A stretch of DNA of 64,000 nucleotides from JASTVH01 sp042862465 (GTDB lineage Bacteria > Pseudomonadota > Gammaproteobacteria > Pseudomonadales > Oleiphilaceae): the NCBI GenBank assembly GCA_042862465.1, contig JASTVH010000001.1:124001-188000 (forward strand). The letters run 5' to 3'. A program made the position numbers and the translations under genes. Position 1 is the stretch's first letter, and each line of letters starts with the position of its first letter. The notes under the pieces are model-generated. The model did no database searches. It was not told the DNA's origin and saw only the letters and a program-made list of their open reading frames with translations. Of this stretch, positions 9,168 to 18,610 are shown piece after piece.

Positions 9168-9634
9168 CCTTGACTCCTTAACCATTGCTGCGCGAGTTCG
9201 CGGGCTTCCCGCGGGGTCAGTTTCGGGCGCGGCTCGATGCCGCTGGCGGCCAGCTTTTCCAGTTCGGTGCCTGGCAGACTGGGCGCCTTGTCGGCCAGGA
9301 AGCGGCTCCAGCCTGCTCCGGAGAGCACCGCGGGGTTGGCTTCTGGATAGCGTTCACGGGCGTAGCGTTTGAGCGCCCCATTGAGTTCGGTGAAAAAGCG
9401 CCCCGTGTTGCTCTCGGCAGAGGGTAGCGCCGGCAGCGTGGCCCGGACGCGTTGCCGCCACTGACGGCGCCGGCGCAGGCGAAAAAGCCCCCATGCCAGC
9501 AGGCCGGCCAGCACCAGTGCCAGCAGGACGAGTACATACCAGCCCGGCGCCGGCGGCCAGAATCCGACCGGCGGAGGCAGATGGATGTCTTTCAGGGCCG
9601 CGAGCGGATCGTTGCCCGGCATTGATGGTGTCAT
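9161..9634 (-). CDS. DUF4381 membrane protein of the Bat cluster
   Basis: A 157-residue protein with one membrane helix (about residues 31-50, GWYVLVLLALVLAGLLAWGLF), an Arg-rich stop-transfer segment (RLRRRRQWRQR) and a soluble C-terminal part. DUF4381 genes sit between the DUF58 and VWA genes in MoxR/Bat clusters; no activity is known. The start codon follows the DUF58 stop codon directly (TAGATG), so it is almost certainly translated from the same mRNA. Confidence 0.88.
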   Translation of the reverse strand: MTPSMPGNDPLAALKDIHLPPPVGFWPPAPGWYVLVLLALVLAGLLAWGLFRLRRRRQWRQRVRATLPALPSAESNTGRFFTELNGALKRYARERYPEANPAVLSGAGWSRFLADKAPSLPGTELEKLAASGIEPRPKLTPREARELAQQWLRSQGC

Positions 9635-10552
9635 CTAGCCCCCCAACAGCAGACGACGAAGGGCGCCGGTTGGCGCATCCTCGGTGATCAGATCGGTGCG
9701 GTAAACCCCGGACTGACGGAACACCTGGCGAAGATGGGCCTCATGCTGGGTGACCCGCTCTTCCCAGGCCTGTCTGAGCGCCTTGTTGTCGGCCTGGAAC
9801 CAAAGTGTCTGGTCGCCCTGGCTGACCGCGAAGGCGCCCCGGGGCGGCAGCGACAGCTCCAGCGGATCCACCACCCGGACGGCGGCCACCTGGTTGTGGC
9901 GGGCCAGCTGCTTGAGCAGCAGGGCGGTGTTGTCGTCGGCGTGCATGAAGTCGCTGATGACAATCACGCGGCTGCCGGTATGGGCGATCCGGCGGGCTTC
10001 GGTCAGGGCGTCGTTCAGGCGGCTTGAGGAGGCGTCACGCCAGTCCTTTTCCAGGGCCTGATTGAAATCCACCAGCCCGTGAAGAAGATGCAGTACGGCC
10101 TTGCGCCGCCGCATTGGACGAAAAGCCGACAGGCCGCGGTGAGAGAACAGCACGCCGCCGACACGATCACCGCTGAAGAGGCCGTGCCAGGCCAGCAGGG
10201 CGGCCGTCTCTGCTGCCCGCACCGCCTTGTAGGCGCCCGTGCTGGCAAAGAAGAGGCTGGCCCCCTGGTCGCATACCAGCAACTCCGGTCGCTCCCGTTC
10301 CTCCTGGTACAACTTGGTGTGAGGGGTCTGCCGTCGTGCAGTGACCCGCCAGTCGATACTGCGAATGTCGTCACCGGGCTGGTAGTGGCGCACTTCGGCG
10401 AACTCCATGCCACGGCCGCGCAGCCGCGAGGCATGATGACCAATCTGGCGCCGGGTGACTCGCTGCTGCACGGGTATGTGAAGCTTGCGGGCATCCGCCT
10501 GCAGGTGAATCAGGTGTTGCAGATCAAGTCGATGCGCTGGGTTATCGGTCAT
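9635..10552 (-). CDS. DUF58 domain protein
   Basis: A 305-residue soluble protein of the DUF58 family, which has a VWA-like fold. The family signature is clear near residues 48-75: GRGMEFAEVRHYQPGDDIRSIDW, with RELLVCDQGASLFF-like strands after it (the text reads ERPELLVCDQ). DUF58 proteins always travel with MoxR ATPases and VWA membrane proteins, as here. It lies 8 bp after moxR and directly abuts the DUF4381 gene. Its role is inferred to be an adaptor or substrate of the MoxR chaperone. Confidence 0.92.
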   Translation of the reverse strand: MTDNPAHRLDLQHLIHLQADARKLHIPVQQRVTRRQIGHHASRLRGRGMEFAEVRHYQPGDDIRSIDWRVTARRQTPHTKLYQEERERPELLVCDQGASLFFASTGAYKAVRAAETAALLAWHGLFSGDRVGGVLFSHRGLSAFRPMRRRKAVLHLLHGLVDFNQALEKDWRDASSSRLNDALTEARRIAHTGSRVIVISDFMHADDNTALLLKQLARHNQVAAVRVVDPLELSLPPRGAFAVSQGDQTLWFQADNKALRQAWEERVTQHEAHLRQVFRQSGVYRTDLITEDAPTGALRRLLLGG

Positions 10553-10560
10553 GCCAGCCC

Positions 10561-11523
10561 CTACGCAGCAACCGGAACGTGGTGCACCAGCCTGTCGATG
10601 ATTGTGTCGGTGGTGACACCTTCCGCCTCGGCCTCGAAGGTGAGCAGGATGCGGTGGCGCAGCACATCATGGGCGACGGCGCGGACATCGTCGGGGCTGA
10701 CGAAATCCCGGCCCATCAGCCAGGCATGGGCGCGGGCGCAGCGGTCGAGGGCGATGGTCCCCCGCGGGCTGGCGCCAAAGGCGCTCCACTGGGCCAGGTC
10801 GGGATCGTAGGCGCCCGGATCGCGACTGGCGATGACCAGGGCGACGATATAGTCCTCCACCGTCTCGGCCATGTAGATCTCGGATAACGCATTGCGGGCT
10901 TCGAACACTTCCGGTTGGGTCAGCGGGTGCGCCACGGGCGGCTCGCCCTTGCGGTAGTCGTCCCGGGCCAGTTTGAGGATGGCGCGCTCGGAGTCGGCAT
11001 CCGGATAGTCGATGCGTACGTGCATCAAAAAGCGGTCCAGCTGGGCTTCGGGCAGGGGGTAGGTGCCTTCCTGCTCGATGGGATTCTGGGTGGCCATGAC
11101 CAGGAACAGGGGTTCCAGGGGGTAGGTGGTTAGGCCGACGCTCACCTGGCGTTCGGCCATGGCTTCGAGCAGGGCGGACTGTACCTTGGCCGGCGCCCGG
11201 TTGATCTCGTCCGCCAGCACCAGGTTGTGGAAGATGGGCCCTTTCTGGAAGACGAACTCGCCGGATTCCGGGCGGTAGATTTCGCTGCCGGTGACGTCGG
11301 CGGGTAACAGGTCGGGGGTGAACTGGACCCGGTGAAAATCGGCATCAAGGTGTTGTGAGAGGGCCTTGATGGCGGTGGTTTTGGCCAGGCCCGGGGCGCC
11401 TTCCACCAGCAGGTGGCCGTCGGCGAGCAGGCTGATCAGCAGCCGGTCCACCAGTTTTTGCTGGCCGATGATGCGTTTGCCCAAGTCGTTGCGAAGTTCG
11501 GTAAAGCGTTCTTGTAATTCCAT
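10561..11523 (-). CDS. MoxR family AAA+ ATPase
   Basis: A 320-residue AAA+ ATPase of the MoxR branch. Walker A GAPGLAKT is at residues 42-49, Walker B LVLADE at 101-106, and ATQNPIEQEGTYPLPEAQLDRF carries sensor I and the family signature. MoxR proteins act as chaperones that mature or switch VWA-domain partners; the two VWA genes downstream are its likely partners. It is the first gene of the minus-strand cluster (moxR, DUF58, DUF4381, batA, batB, batD), so the operon promoter should be in 11524-12008. Confidence 0.94.
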   Translation of the reverse strand: MELQERFTELRNDLGKRIIGQQKLVDRLLISLLADGHLLVEGAPGLAKTTAIKALSQHLDADFHRVQFTPDLLPADVTGSEIYRPESGEFVFQKGPIFHNLVLADEINRAPAKVQSALLEAMAERQVSVGLTTYPLEPLFLVMATQNPIEQEGTYPLPEAQLDRFLMHVRIDYPDADSERAILKLARDDYRKGEPPVAHPLTQPEVFEARNALSEIYMAETVEDYIVALVIASRDPGAYDPDLAQWSAFGASPRGTIALDRCARAHAWLMGRDFVSPDDVRAVAHDVLRHRILLTFEAEAEGVTTDTIIDRLVHHVPVAA

Positions 11524-12008
11524 GCTGTACTACTCGCCATGCTGTTGAGACGGTGTTGCCCGGGAACGGGGTGTCACTGTGACGGCGGTTTGCGCCGCGT
11601 CAATCGATGGCTCCAGCCACTGCCCTGCGAGCCGGTTGGATGCTGTCCGTGCCCGGTCAACGCGCGAAATGGGAGCGGCGGATTCCGCGATCAAGGGGGT
11701 TCGGACAGGCGCTCAGTGTTTGAAACTACCCGGCAAAAATCAAGTGTTTGACTATCATAGGGAAAAGGGCGTACTTCTGGTGTGTGACGCCGGTCCTGAT
11801 TTTCGGCCACCGTGGGGCAGTTCCTGAGTCGCGAGGATGCGACCAGTGCTTCGTCCGGCCTGCGCCGAAGGTCCAATGGAGAACACCGGTAGTGCATCCT
11901 AGAGTGGCACTGGAGCATGCTACAGGTTCCTTGTTGTTATTGGGAATCCTGGCTTGTGACCACTCACGCGCAAAACCGTTCCCACAACAAGATTACAGGT
12001 GCGCAATA
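11524..12008. other. Divergent intergenic region between moxR and gdhB
   Basis: This 485-bp region separates two divergently transcribed operons and should hold both promoters. An open frame joins 11748 to the gdhB coding sequence but its residues show no family resemblance, and the dehydrogenase begins at 12009. A TTGACT hexamer at 11748-11753 could be a plus-strand -35 box, but no convincing -10 follows. I see no gene, repeat or RNA structure that I can support. Confidence 0.6.
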
Positions 12009-15000
12009 ATGAATTCGCTGACCGTCGCCAACAAGAGCGAGTTTCTCGAGCAAATCAATCTCCGGCTGGACGAGAAGTTAGGAACCGAAACCGCCCGGCA
12101 GGTGGCCGAATTTGCCCGGCTCTATTTCTCGCACTTACCCCTTGATGAGCTTATGGAGCGTCGCTTCGGCGACAACTACGGCTCGTTGCTGGCGGCCTGG
12201 CAATTTGTGCAGCAGCGCAAGAAAGAGGAATACAAGGTTCGGGTGTTCAATCCGGATCTGGAAGAGGACGGCTGGCAGTCCACGCACACTGTGATCTTCG
12301 TGCTCCACCCCAATATTCCGTTTCTGATCGATTCCCTGCGCATGGCGGTCAATCGCCGGGAACTGAACATCCACAGTATTCACCACGCCGCCATTGAGGC
12401 GGACCGTGACCGCAACGGCAAACTGAAGAAGATGTCGGATGCCGAGCGTGGCGGCAAGGTGGCGACCAGCAAGAAGAAGCAGGAAAAGGACGAAGCCCTG
12501 ATCGTCCTGGAAGTGGACCGCCACAGCAACCTGGAAGACCTCAATGACCTGCGGGCGAGTTTCCAGCAGGTGCTGCACGAGGTTCGCGTGGCGGTGGGCG
12601 ACTTCCCGGTCATGCGCGACAAGGCGAGCGACATCCTCAGCGAACTCAAGGGCGGGATGGACAACCTCAGCAAGGAAACCACCGAGGAGGCCCGCGCCTT
12701 CATTGAGTGGCTGATCGGGGATCGCTTCACCTTCCTGGGCTATGACGAGTACGACTTCGTCAAGGTCAAGGGCGGTGACATCGAACTGCGCCAGGTGAAG
12801 GACTCCGAGCTGGGCATCCTGCGTTCCCATAACGAGAGGCCCGCGCGGCTTCGCCTGAGCGAAATGCCGGTGAAGACCCGGCATGAGATGATCCGTAACG
12901 ACGAGATCTTCATCTTCGCCAAATCGGCGCAGCGCTCGCGGGTGCACCGCCCGGCCTATCCCGATTACATCGCGGTCAAGAAGTTCGACGAGAAGGGCAA
13001 TGTGGTCGGCGAGCGCCGCTTCCTGGGCCTGTATACCTCGCGTGTCTACAACCAGCGTCCGGACGAGATTCCGGTATTGCGACAGAAATTCGAAGCGGTG
13101 CTGGACCGCTCCGGCTTCCGGCGCGACGACTATGCCGGCAAGGAGCTGGAACAGATCCTGGTGGTGTATCCACGGGACGAACTGTTCCAGATCGACACCG
13201 ACGAACTGCTGGAAGTGGCCCGGGACATCCTCTACATCCAGGAACGGCAGAAGATACGCCTGTACATGCGCGAGGACGTCTACGGCCAATTCGTGACCTG
13301 CCTCGCCTTCGTCCCCCGGGAGATCTACAACACCGAACTGCGGCTGGAGATGGAACGGGTGATCTGTGATGCCCTGGAGGCCGTGGACATCGAGTTCACC
13401 ACCTACTTCTCCGAGTCGGTGCTGGCCCGCACCCAGTTCAATGTCCGCGTGCGCCCGGTGGAGAACCGCGAGCTGCCGGTGGAGGAGCTGCAGGAGAAGA
13501 TCATTGAGCTGGCCCAGTCCTGGCGTGACGGGCTGGTGGAGTCGCTGATCGAGACCTATGGCGAAGAGCGCGGCAACCAGATGATCCAGCGCTACCAGGG
13601 GGCTTTTCCGGCCAGCTACCGGGACATGTTCTCACCCCGTCGGGCGGCGATCGATATCGAGCATATTCTGTGTGCAGCGGATGAGCATCGTCTCGGCATG
13701 AGCTTTTACCGGGCACTGGAAGAGAATGAAGACACCATGCACTTCAAGCTCTTCCATCGGGACAGCCAGTTGCCACTGTCGGATGTCATGCCGATCTTCG
13801 AGAACTTCGGCTTCCGGGTGGTCGGTGAGCATCCGTTCGAGACCGTGGATCGTCAGGGCCAGGTGGTCTGGATTCACGACTTCTCGCTGCAGACCCACAG
13901 TGGTCAGGTTGTGGACCTCCACAAGCTGCGGCCCATCTTCGAGGAACTGTTCGGCAAGATCTGGCTTAAGGAAGCGGAGAACGACACCTTCAACCGCCTG
14001 ATGCTGGCGGGGTATCTCAACTGGCGCCAGATCGCCGTATTCCGGGGCTATGCCCGCTACATGCGCCAGATCCGCATCAGCAACAGTCAGTACTTTATTG
14101 CCTCGACGCTGGTCAATCATTCCCACCTGACCAAGTTGCTGCTGGAGTTTTTCGACGTTCGCTTCAATCCCGAGCGCTACCAGAGCGAAGGGCAGTGCAC
14201 GGCGGCCCAGCAGAAGCTGGAAATCGAATTCAACGCGGGCCTCGATGATGTCGCCAACCTGAGCGAGGACCGGGTGCTGCACCTGTACCTGCAGCTGATG
14301 AAGGCCACGCTGCGCACCAACTACTATCAGCGGGACCCGAACGGCCAGCCCAAGGCCTACATCAGCTACAAGATCAAACCGGACCTGGTCCCGGACATGC
14401 CGCTGCCGGTGCTGATGTTCGAGATCTTCGTCTACTCCCCCTGGGTCGAAGGCGTTCACCTGCGCGGTGGCAAGGTAGCGCGGGGCGGTCTGCGCTGGTC
14501 GGATCGTTACGAGGACTACCGCACCGAAATCCTCGGGCTGGTGAAGGCCCAGCAGGTGAAGAATGCCGTGATCGTACCGGTGGGGGCCAAGGGTGGTTTC
14601 GTGGCCAAGAAGCTGCCGGAGGACGGTGATCGTGAGGCGTTCCAGAAAGCCGGGATCCATGCCTACAAGACCTTTATCCGCGGCCTGCTGGACATCACCG
14701 ACAACTTCATCGATGGCGAGGTGGTGCCACCGCAGCAGACCCTGCGTCACGATGAGGACGACTACTATCTGGTGGTGGCGGCCGACAAGGGAACCGCGAC
14801 GTTCTCGGACATCGCCAACTCCATTTCATCGGAATACAGCTTCTGGCTGGGTGATGCCTTCGCCTCCGGCGGCAGCAATGGTTACGACCACAAGAAAATG
14901 GGGATCACCGCCCGCGGTGCCTGGGTCGCGGTGGAACGCCATTTCCGCGAGCTGGGCCTGAACCCGGCCGAGGAGGACTTCACCGCCATCGGGATCGGCG

Positions 15001-16910
15001 ATATGGGCGGCGACGTGTTTGGCAACGGCATGCTGCGTTCGCCCCACACCAAGCTGGTGGCCGCCTTCAACCACATGCATATCTTCATCGACCCCGACCC
15101 GGATCCGGCCAAGAGTTTCGAGGAGCGCAAGCGCCTGTTCGAGCAACCCCGCTCCACCTGGGCGGACTATGATGACACATTGATCTCCAACGGCGGGGGC
15201 GTCTTCAGCCGCTCGGCCAAGTCGATCCCACTGACCCCGGAGATCAAGAAACGCTTTGGCATCAAGGCCGACCGGGTGCCACCGAACATGCTGATCAGCC
15301 ACATCCTGCGGGCGGAGGTGGATCTGCTCTGGATCGGAGGGATCGGGACCTTCGTCAAGGGCAGCCACGAATCCGACACCGATGTGGGGGACAAGTCCAA
15401 TGACGGCCTGCGTATCAATGCCCAGGAACTGCGCTGCAAGGTGGTGGGCGAGGGCGGCAATCTGGGCATGACCCAGATGGCGCGGATTGAGTTTGCCCTG
15501 GCCGGTGGCCATTCCAATACCGACTTCATTGATAATGCCGGCGGGGTGGATTGCTCCGACCACGAAGTCAACATGAAAATCCTGCTCAACCGCCTGGTTT
15601 CCGCCGGTGACCTGACCGAGAAGCAGCGCAACAAGATGCTGGAGGACATGACCGACGACGTGGCGGACCTGGTGCTGAAAAATATCTATCGCCAGACCCA
15701 GGCCATCAGCATTGCCAGCGACAGCGCCTATACCCGACTGGAGGAATACCGCCGCCTCATGCATTCCCTGGAGAGCCAGGGCAAGCTGGATCGGCAACTG
15801 GAATTCCTGCCGGATGAAGACACGCTCAATGAGCGCAAGATGCACGGCCAGGGACTGACCCGTCCCGAATTGGCGGTGCTGATTTCCTACGTCAAGGGTG
15901 ACCTCAAGCAGCTGCTCAATGACAGTGACCTGCCGGATAATCCGGCACTGGCCGGGGAGATCAAGGAAGTCTTCCCGCAGCCTCTGGTCAAGCGTTTCGG
16001 CAAGGAACTGGACAATCACCAGCTGCGGCGCGAAATCATTGCCACCCAGGTGGCCAACGACATGGTCAACCACATGGGGATCACCTTTGTGGAGCGGCTG
16101 TATCAGTCAACCGGAGCGGAAGCGCCGGGCGTTGCCCTGGCCTACCTCACGGCCCGGGAAATCTTCCGGCTGCCGCACTGGTGGCTGGAGATCGAACAGC
16201 TTGATTTCAGGGTGCCGAGCAGCCTGCAGATCCGCATGATGGGCGAAATGATGCGGCTGATCCGGCGGGGCAGCCGCTGGCTGTTACGCAATCGTCGCAG
16301 TGATCTGGACCTGGGCGGCCATATCGAGCGGTTCGCCAAACCGATTGACGAGTTTATCCAGCATTTGCCGGAATTCCTGACTGGTCACGCACTCACGGAT
16401 TGGCAGGCCCGGTTCGAGAATTACTGCAAGCAGGAGGTGCCGGAGGCACTGGCCCGGGTCGTGGCCGGCACCAATCATCTCTATTCTGCATTGGGCATCA
16501 TCGAGGCCCATGAATATACCGGCGTCCCCCTGCAGCGGGTGGCCAATCTCTACTACAGCATTGGCGAACGGTTGCAGCTGAACTGGTTCTCCACGGCGAT
16601 CAATGATCTGGCCCCGACCAGCCACTGGCAGGCCCTGGCACGGGAAAGTTTCCGGGAGGATCTGGACTGGCAGCAGCGCGCCCTGACCGTGGGTGTGTTA
16701 CGCTGCTCCGAAGAAAGCGATGCCATTGAAGACTGTATGGCCCGTTGGGAAGAGATGCATTTCGGCCTGATCGAACGCTGGACCGCCATGCTTTCGGAGC
16801 TGCGGGCAAGTGCCGATCCGGAGTACGCCATGTTCTCCGTGGCGCTGCGCGATCTGTTGGACCTGGCCCAGGCCACCAACCACGCCGGGGAGGACATCAA
16901 GAACCCGTGA
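12009..16910 (+). CDS. gdhB: Large NAD-specific glutamate dehydrogenase
   Basis: A 1,633-residue member of the 180-kDa class of NAD-dependent glutamate dehydrogenases, which convert glutamate to 2-oxoglutarate and ammonia for glutamate or arginine catabolism. The N-terminal half carries ACT-like regulatory segments (for example EEDGWQSTHTVIFVLHPNIPFL). The catalytic part begins near residue 800, with GVHLRGGKVARGGLRWSDR and KNAVIVPVGAKGGFV, where the Lys is the expected catalytic residue; GIGDMGGDVFGNGM belongs to the nucleotide-binding fold. The ATG at 12009 gives MNSLTVANKSEFLEQIN, the usual start; the frame is open further upstream without conserved sequence. No frameshift is seen. Confidence 0.95.
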   Translation: MNSLTVANKSEFLEQINLRLDEKLGTETARQVAEFARLYFSHLPLDELMERRFGDNYGSLLAAWQFVQQRKKEEYKVRVFNPDLEEDGWQSTHTVIFVLHPNIPFLIDSLRMAVNRRELNIHSIHHAAIEADRDRNGKLKKMSDAERGGKVATSKKKQEKDEALIVLEVDRHSNLEDLNDLRASFQQVLHEVRVAVGDFPVMRDKASDILSELKGGMDNLSKETTEEARAFIEWLIGDRFTFLGYDEYDFVKVKGGDIELRQVKDSELGILRSHNERPARLRLSEMPVKTRHEMIRNDEIFIFAKSAQRSRVHRPAYPDYIAVKKFDEKGNVVGERRFLGLYTSRVYNQRPDEIPVLRQKFEAVLDRSGFRRDDYAGKELEQILVVYPRDELFQIDTDELLEVARDILYIQERQKIRLYMREDVYGQFVTCLAFVPREIYNTELRLEMERVICDALEAVDIEFTTYFSESVLARTQFNVRVRPVENRELPVEELQEKIIELAQSWRDGLVESLIETYGEERGNQMIQRYQGAFPASYRDMFSPRRAAIDIEHILCAADEHRLGMSFYRALEENEDTMHFKLFHRDSQLPLSDVMPIFENFGFRVVGEHPFETVDRQGQVVWIHDFSLQTHSGQVVDLHKLRPIFEELFGKIWLKEAENDTFNRLMLAGYLNWRQIAVFRGYARYMRQIRISNSQYFIASTLVNHSHLTKLLLEFFDVRFNPERYQSEGQCTAAQQKLEIEFNAGLDDVANLSEDRVLHLYLQLMKATLRTNYYQRDPNGQPKAYISYKIKPDLVPDMPLPVLMFEIFVYSPWVEGVHLRGGKVARGGLRWSDRYEDYRTEILGLVKAQQVKNAVIVPVGAKGGFVAKKLPEDGDREAFQKAGIHAYKTFIRGLLDITDNFIDGEVVPPQQTLRHDEDDYYLVVAADKGTATFSDIANSISSEYSFWLGDAFASGGSNGYDHKKMGITARGAWVAVERHFRELGLNPAEEDFTAIGIGDMGGDVFGNGMLRSPHTKLVAAFNHMHIFIDPDPDPAKSFEERKRLFEQPRSTWADYDDTLISNGGGVFSRSAKSIPLTPEIKKRFGIKADRVPPNMLISHILRAEVDLLWIGGIGTFVKGSHESDTDVGDKSNDGLRINAQELRCKVVGEGGNLGMTQMARIEFALAGGHSNTDFIDNAGGVDCSDHEVNMKILLNRLVSAGDLTEKQRNKMLEDMTDDVADLVLKNIYRQTQAISIASDSAYTRLEEYRRLMHSLESQGKLDRQLEFLPDEDTLNERKMHGQGLTRPELAVLISYVKGDLKQLLNDSDLPDNPALAGEIKEVFPQPLVKRFGKELDNHQLRREIIATQVANDMVNHMGITFVERLYQSTGAEAPGVALAYLTAREIFRLPHWWLEIEQLDFRVPSSLQIRMMGEMMRLIRRGSRWLLRNRRSDLDLGGHIERFAKPIDEFIQHLPEFLTGHALTDWQARFENYCKQEVPEALARVVAGTNHLYSALGIIEAHEYTGVPLQRVANLYYSIGERLQLNWFSTAINDLAPTSHWQALARESFREDLDWQQRALTVGVLRCSEESDAIEDCMARWEEMHFGLIERWTAMLSELRASADPEYAMFSVALRDLLDLAQATNHAGEDIKNP

Positions 16911-16953
16911 TGCCGCCCTCATTGAATTGATATATGCCATTGAGCGAAGACTC

Positions 16954-16979
16954 CGATGACTGAATCATGAGAGTCATCG
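16954..16979. promoter_or_regulatory. Inverted repeat upstream of the carbonic anhydrase gene
   Basis: A perfect 8-bp inverted repeat, CGATGACT (16954-16961) and AGTCATCG (16972-16979), with a 10-nt loop. It ends 21 bp before the carbonic anhydrase start and 44 bp after the dehydrogenase stop. It could be an operator, or a weak stem-loop at the end of the gdhB transcript; there is no T-run after it, so a classical terminator is unlikely. Confidence 0.4.
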
Positions 16980-17000
16980 AAGATCAGACGAGGAAGTACT

Positions 17001-17669
17001 ATGCGCCTGTTGAGCGATCTTTTTGAGCGGAACCAGCGTTGGGCGAAGGACCTCAAGGAGCGGGACCCGGAATTCTTCAGTCGGCTGGCGGGCCAACAGG
17101 CGCCGGAATATCTGTGGATTGGCTGTGCCGACAGCCGGGTGCCGGCCAATCAGATTGTCGATCTGTTGCCGGGCGAACTGTTCGTTCATCGCAATGTGGC
17201 CAACGTGGTGGTGCATACGGATTTCAACTGTCTGTCCGTCTTGCAGTTTGCGGTGGAGGTGCTCAAGGTTCGCCACGTCATGGTCGTGGGACACTACAGC
17301 TGTGGCGGCGTACGCGCGGCCTGGCGCAAGGAGGGGACGGGCCTCATCAGCAACTGGCTACGGCATGTGCAGGATGTGGCCATCCGTCACCGGGACCATC
17401 TGAATACCCTGAAAGACGAAACCGCACAGGTCGATCGGCTGTGTGAGCTCAACGTGATCGAGCAGGTGAACCATGTCTGCCAGACCAGCATCGTTTCCGA
17501 TGCCTGGGAGCGGGGACAGAGCCTGTCGGTCCATGGCTGGATCTACGACGTGGCCGATGGCCTGTTGCAGGATCTGGGGATCTGCGTCACCGCCGACGAG
17601 GAGCGCGAGCCGGTTTACCAGGAATCCATTCAGTCGGTGACGGCTTCAGCGCCGAAAATCCGGACCTGA
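17001..17669 (+). CDS. can: Beta-class carbonic anhydrase
   Basis: A 222-residue cytoplasmic zinc enzyme that interconverts CO2 and bicarbonate. The zinc ligands are visible: C42, with the D44-R46 dyad in GCADSRVPANQ, and H98 and C101 in VVGHYSCGGVR. Length and motifs match E. coli Can. A GAGGAAG site lies 4-5 nt before the ATG. The 3' end overlaps the end of the convergent diguanylate cyclase gene by 40 bp, so both stop regions are read on opposite strands. Supplying bicarbonate would suit the carboxylation needs of central metabolism. Confidence 0.95.
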   Translation: MRLLSDLFERNQRWAKDLKERDPEFFSRLAGQQAPEYLWIGCADSRVPANQIVDLLPGELFVHRNVANVVVHTDFNCLSVLQFAVEVLKVRHVMVVGHYSCGGVRAAWRKEGTGLISNWLRHVQDVAIRHRDHLNTLKDETAQVDRLCELNVIEQVNHVCQTSIVSDAWERGQSLSVHGWIYDVADGLLQDLGICVTADEEREPVYQESIQSVTASAPKIRT

Positions 17670-18610
17670 TTGCGGCCGTTCTCCTTGGCCTGATAGAGGG
17701 CCTGGTCCGACTGCTCCAGCCACTCGTTGTAATCCTTGACCTCATTGTCCAGGGCCGAGATGCCCATGCTGATGGTGTAGGTAATGTCGCCGGCACGGGT
17801 ATCCACCACACATTCTTCGATGGATTGCCTGACCCGCTCGCAGAAGATCTGCGCGCCGCGGGCGTCGGTTTCCGGCAGGATTACCGCAAACTCCTCACCG
17901 CCATAGCGTCCCGCCAGGTCTGTCTGGCGCAGGTTTTGGCGCAGAATGTCTGCTGTCTTGCGGATGACCTCGTCGCCCGCCTGGTGCCCGTAGGTGTCGT
18001 TGACCTTCTTGAAGTGGTCGATATCGAACATGACCAGTGCGCAGGCGTGCTGATAGCGCCGGAAGCGTTCGAACTCACTGACCAGCAGATTCTCCCAGGC
18101 CCCGCGGTTAAGCAGGTGGGTGAGGCGGTCGGTCTGGCTGAGTTTTTCCAGTTGCGCATTGGCGCGCTCCAGGGCGCGACGTCCGGAGGCGGTATCAGTC
18201 ACGTCGTAGATCAGAATGCAGACGTGATTGACGGAACCGTCGGAGCTGGCCAGGGGGCAGATGGTGATGTTCTGGTACATGAACGACTCCGTCCCGGTAA
18301 TCGGACGGTAGTTGCGGAACTTGAACAGGTAGGGCCGCTGTTCCCAGGACGAGAAGGTCCGCGTATTGAGCAGCAGCACCGATTCCACCTTGCGCTGCAG
18401 CCAGTCCCGGGGCAGGTCCGGAAACTGATCGAAGATCACCTTCTCCCGGACACGGCTCGCGGTCACGCCGCTGTGGTTTTCCATGAAGCCGTTCCAGACA
18501 TGCACGCGGTAATCCCGGTCGAGGACGACCAGCCCCACCTCGATGGTCTCCAGCATGTCCATCAGCCAGTGGAATTCGCGGATCTCGAGAGCGCTGTTAT
18601 TGTCAGTCAT
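17630..18610 (-). CDS. PAS-GGDEF diguanylate cyclase
   Basis: A 326-residue soluble protein with an N-terminal PAS-like sensor (residues about 15-140, including VGLVVLDRDYRVHVWN), a short helix, and a GGDEF domain (about 155-315). The active-site motif is GGEEF at 237-241, and an intact inhibitory site RQTD lies at 228-231, five residues before it, so product-inhibited c-di-GMP synthesis is expected. No membrane segment is seen. The start overlaps the stop of the upstream receiver gene (ATGA), which suggests the two proteins form one signalling unit. Confidence 0.93.
   Translation of the reverse strand: MTDNNSALEIREFHWLMDMLETIEVGLVVLDRDYRVHVWNGFMENHSGVTASRVREKVIFDQFPDLPRDWLQRKVESVLLLNTRTFSSWEQRPYLFKFRNYRPITGTESFMYQNITICPLASSDGSVNHVCILIYDVTDTASGRRALERANAQLEKLSQTDRLTHLLNRGAWENLLVSEFERFRRYQHACALVMFDIDHFKKVNDTYGHQAGDEVIRKTADILRQNLRQTDLAGRYGGEEFAVILPETDARGAQIFCERVRQSIEECVVDTRAGDITYTISMGISALDNEVKDYNEWLEQSDQALYQAKENGRNQVRIFGAEAVTD

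Noticed and set aside
11748..12008. N-terminal extension of the glutamate dehydrogenase
   Set aside because: The frame is open, but the residues show no conserved sequence; the usual start MNSLTVANKSEFL is at 12009.
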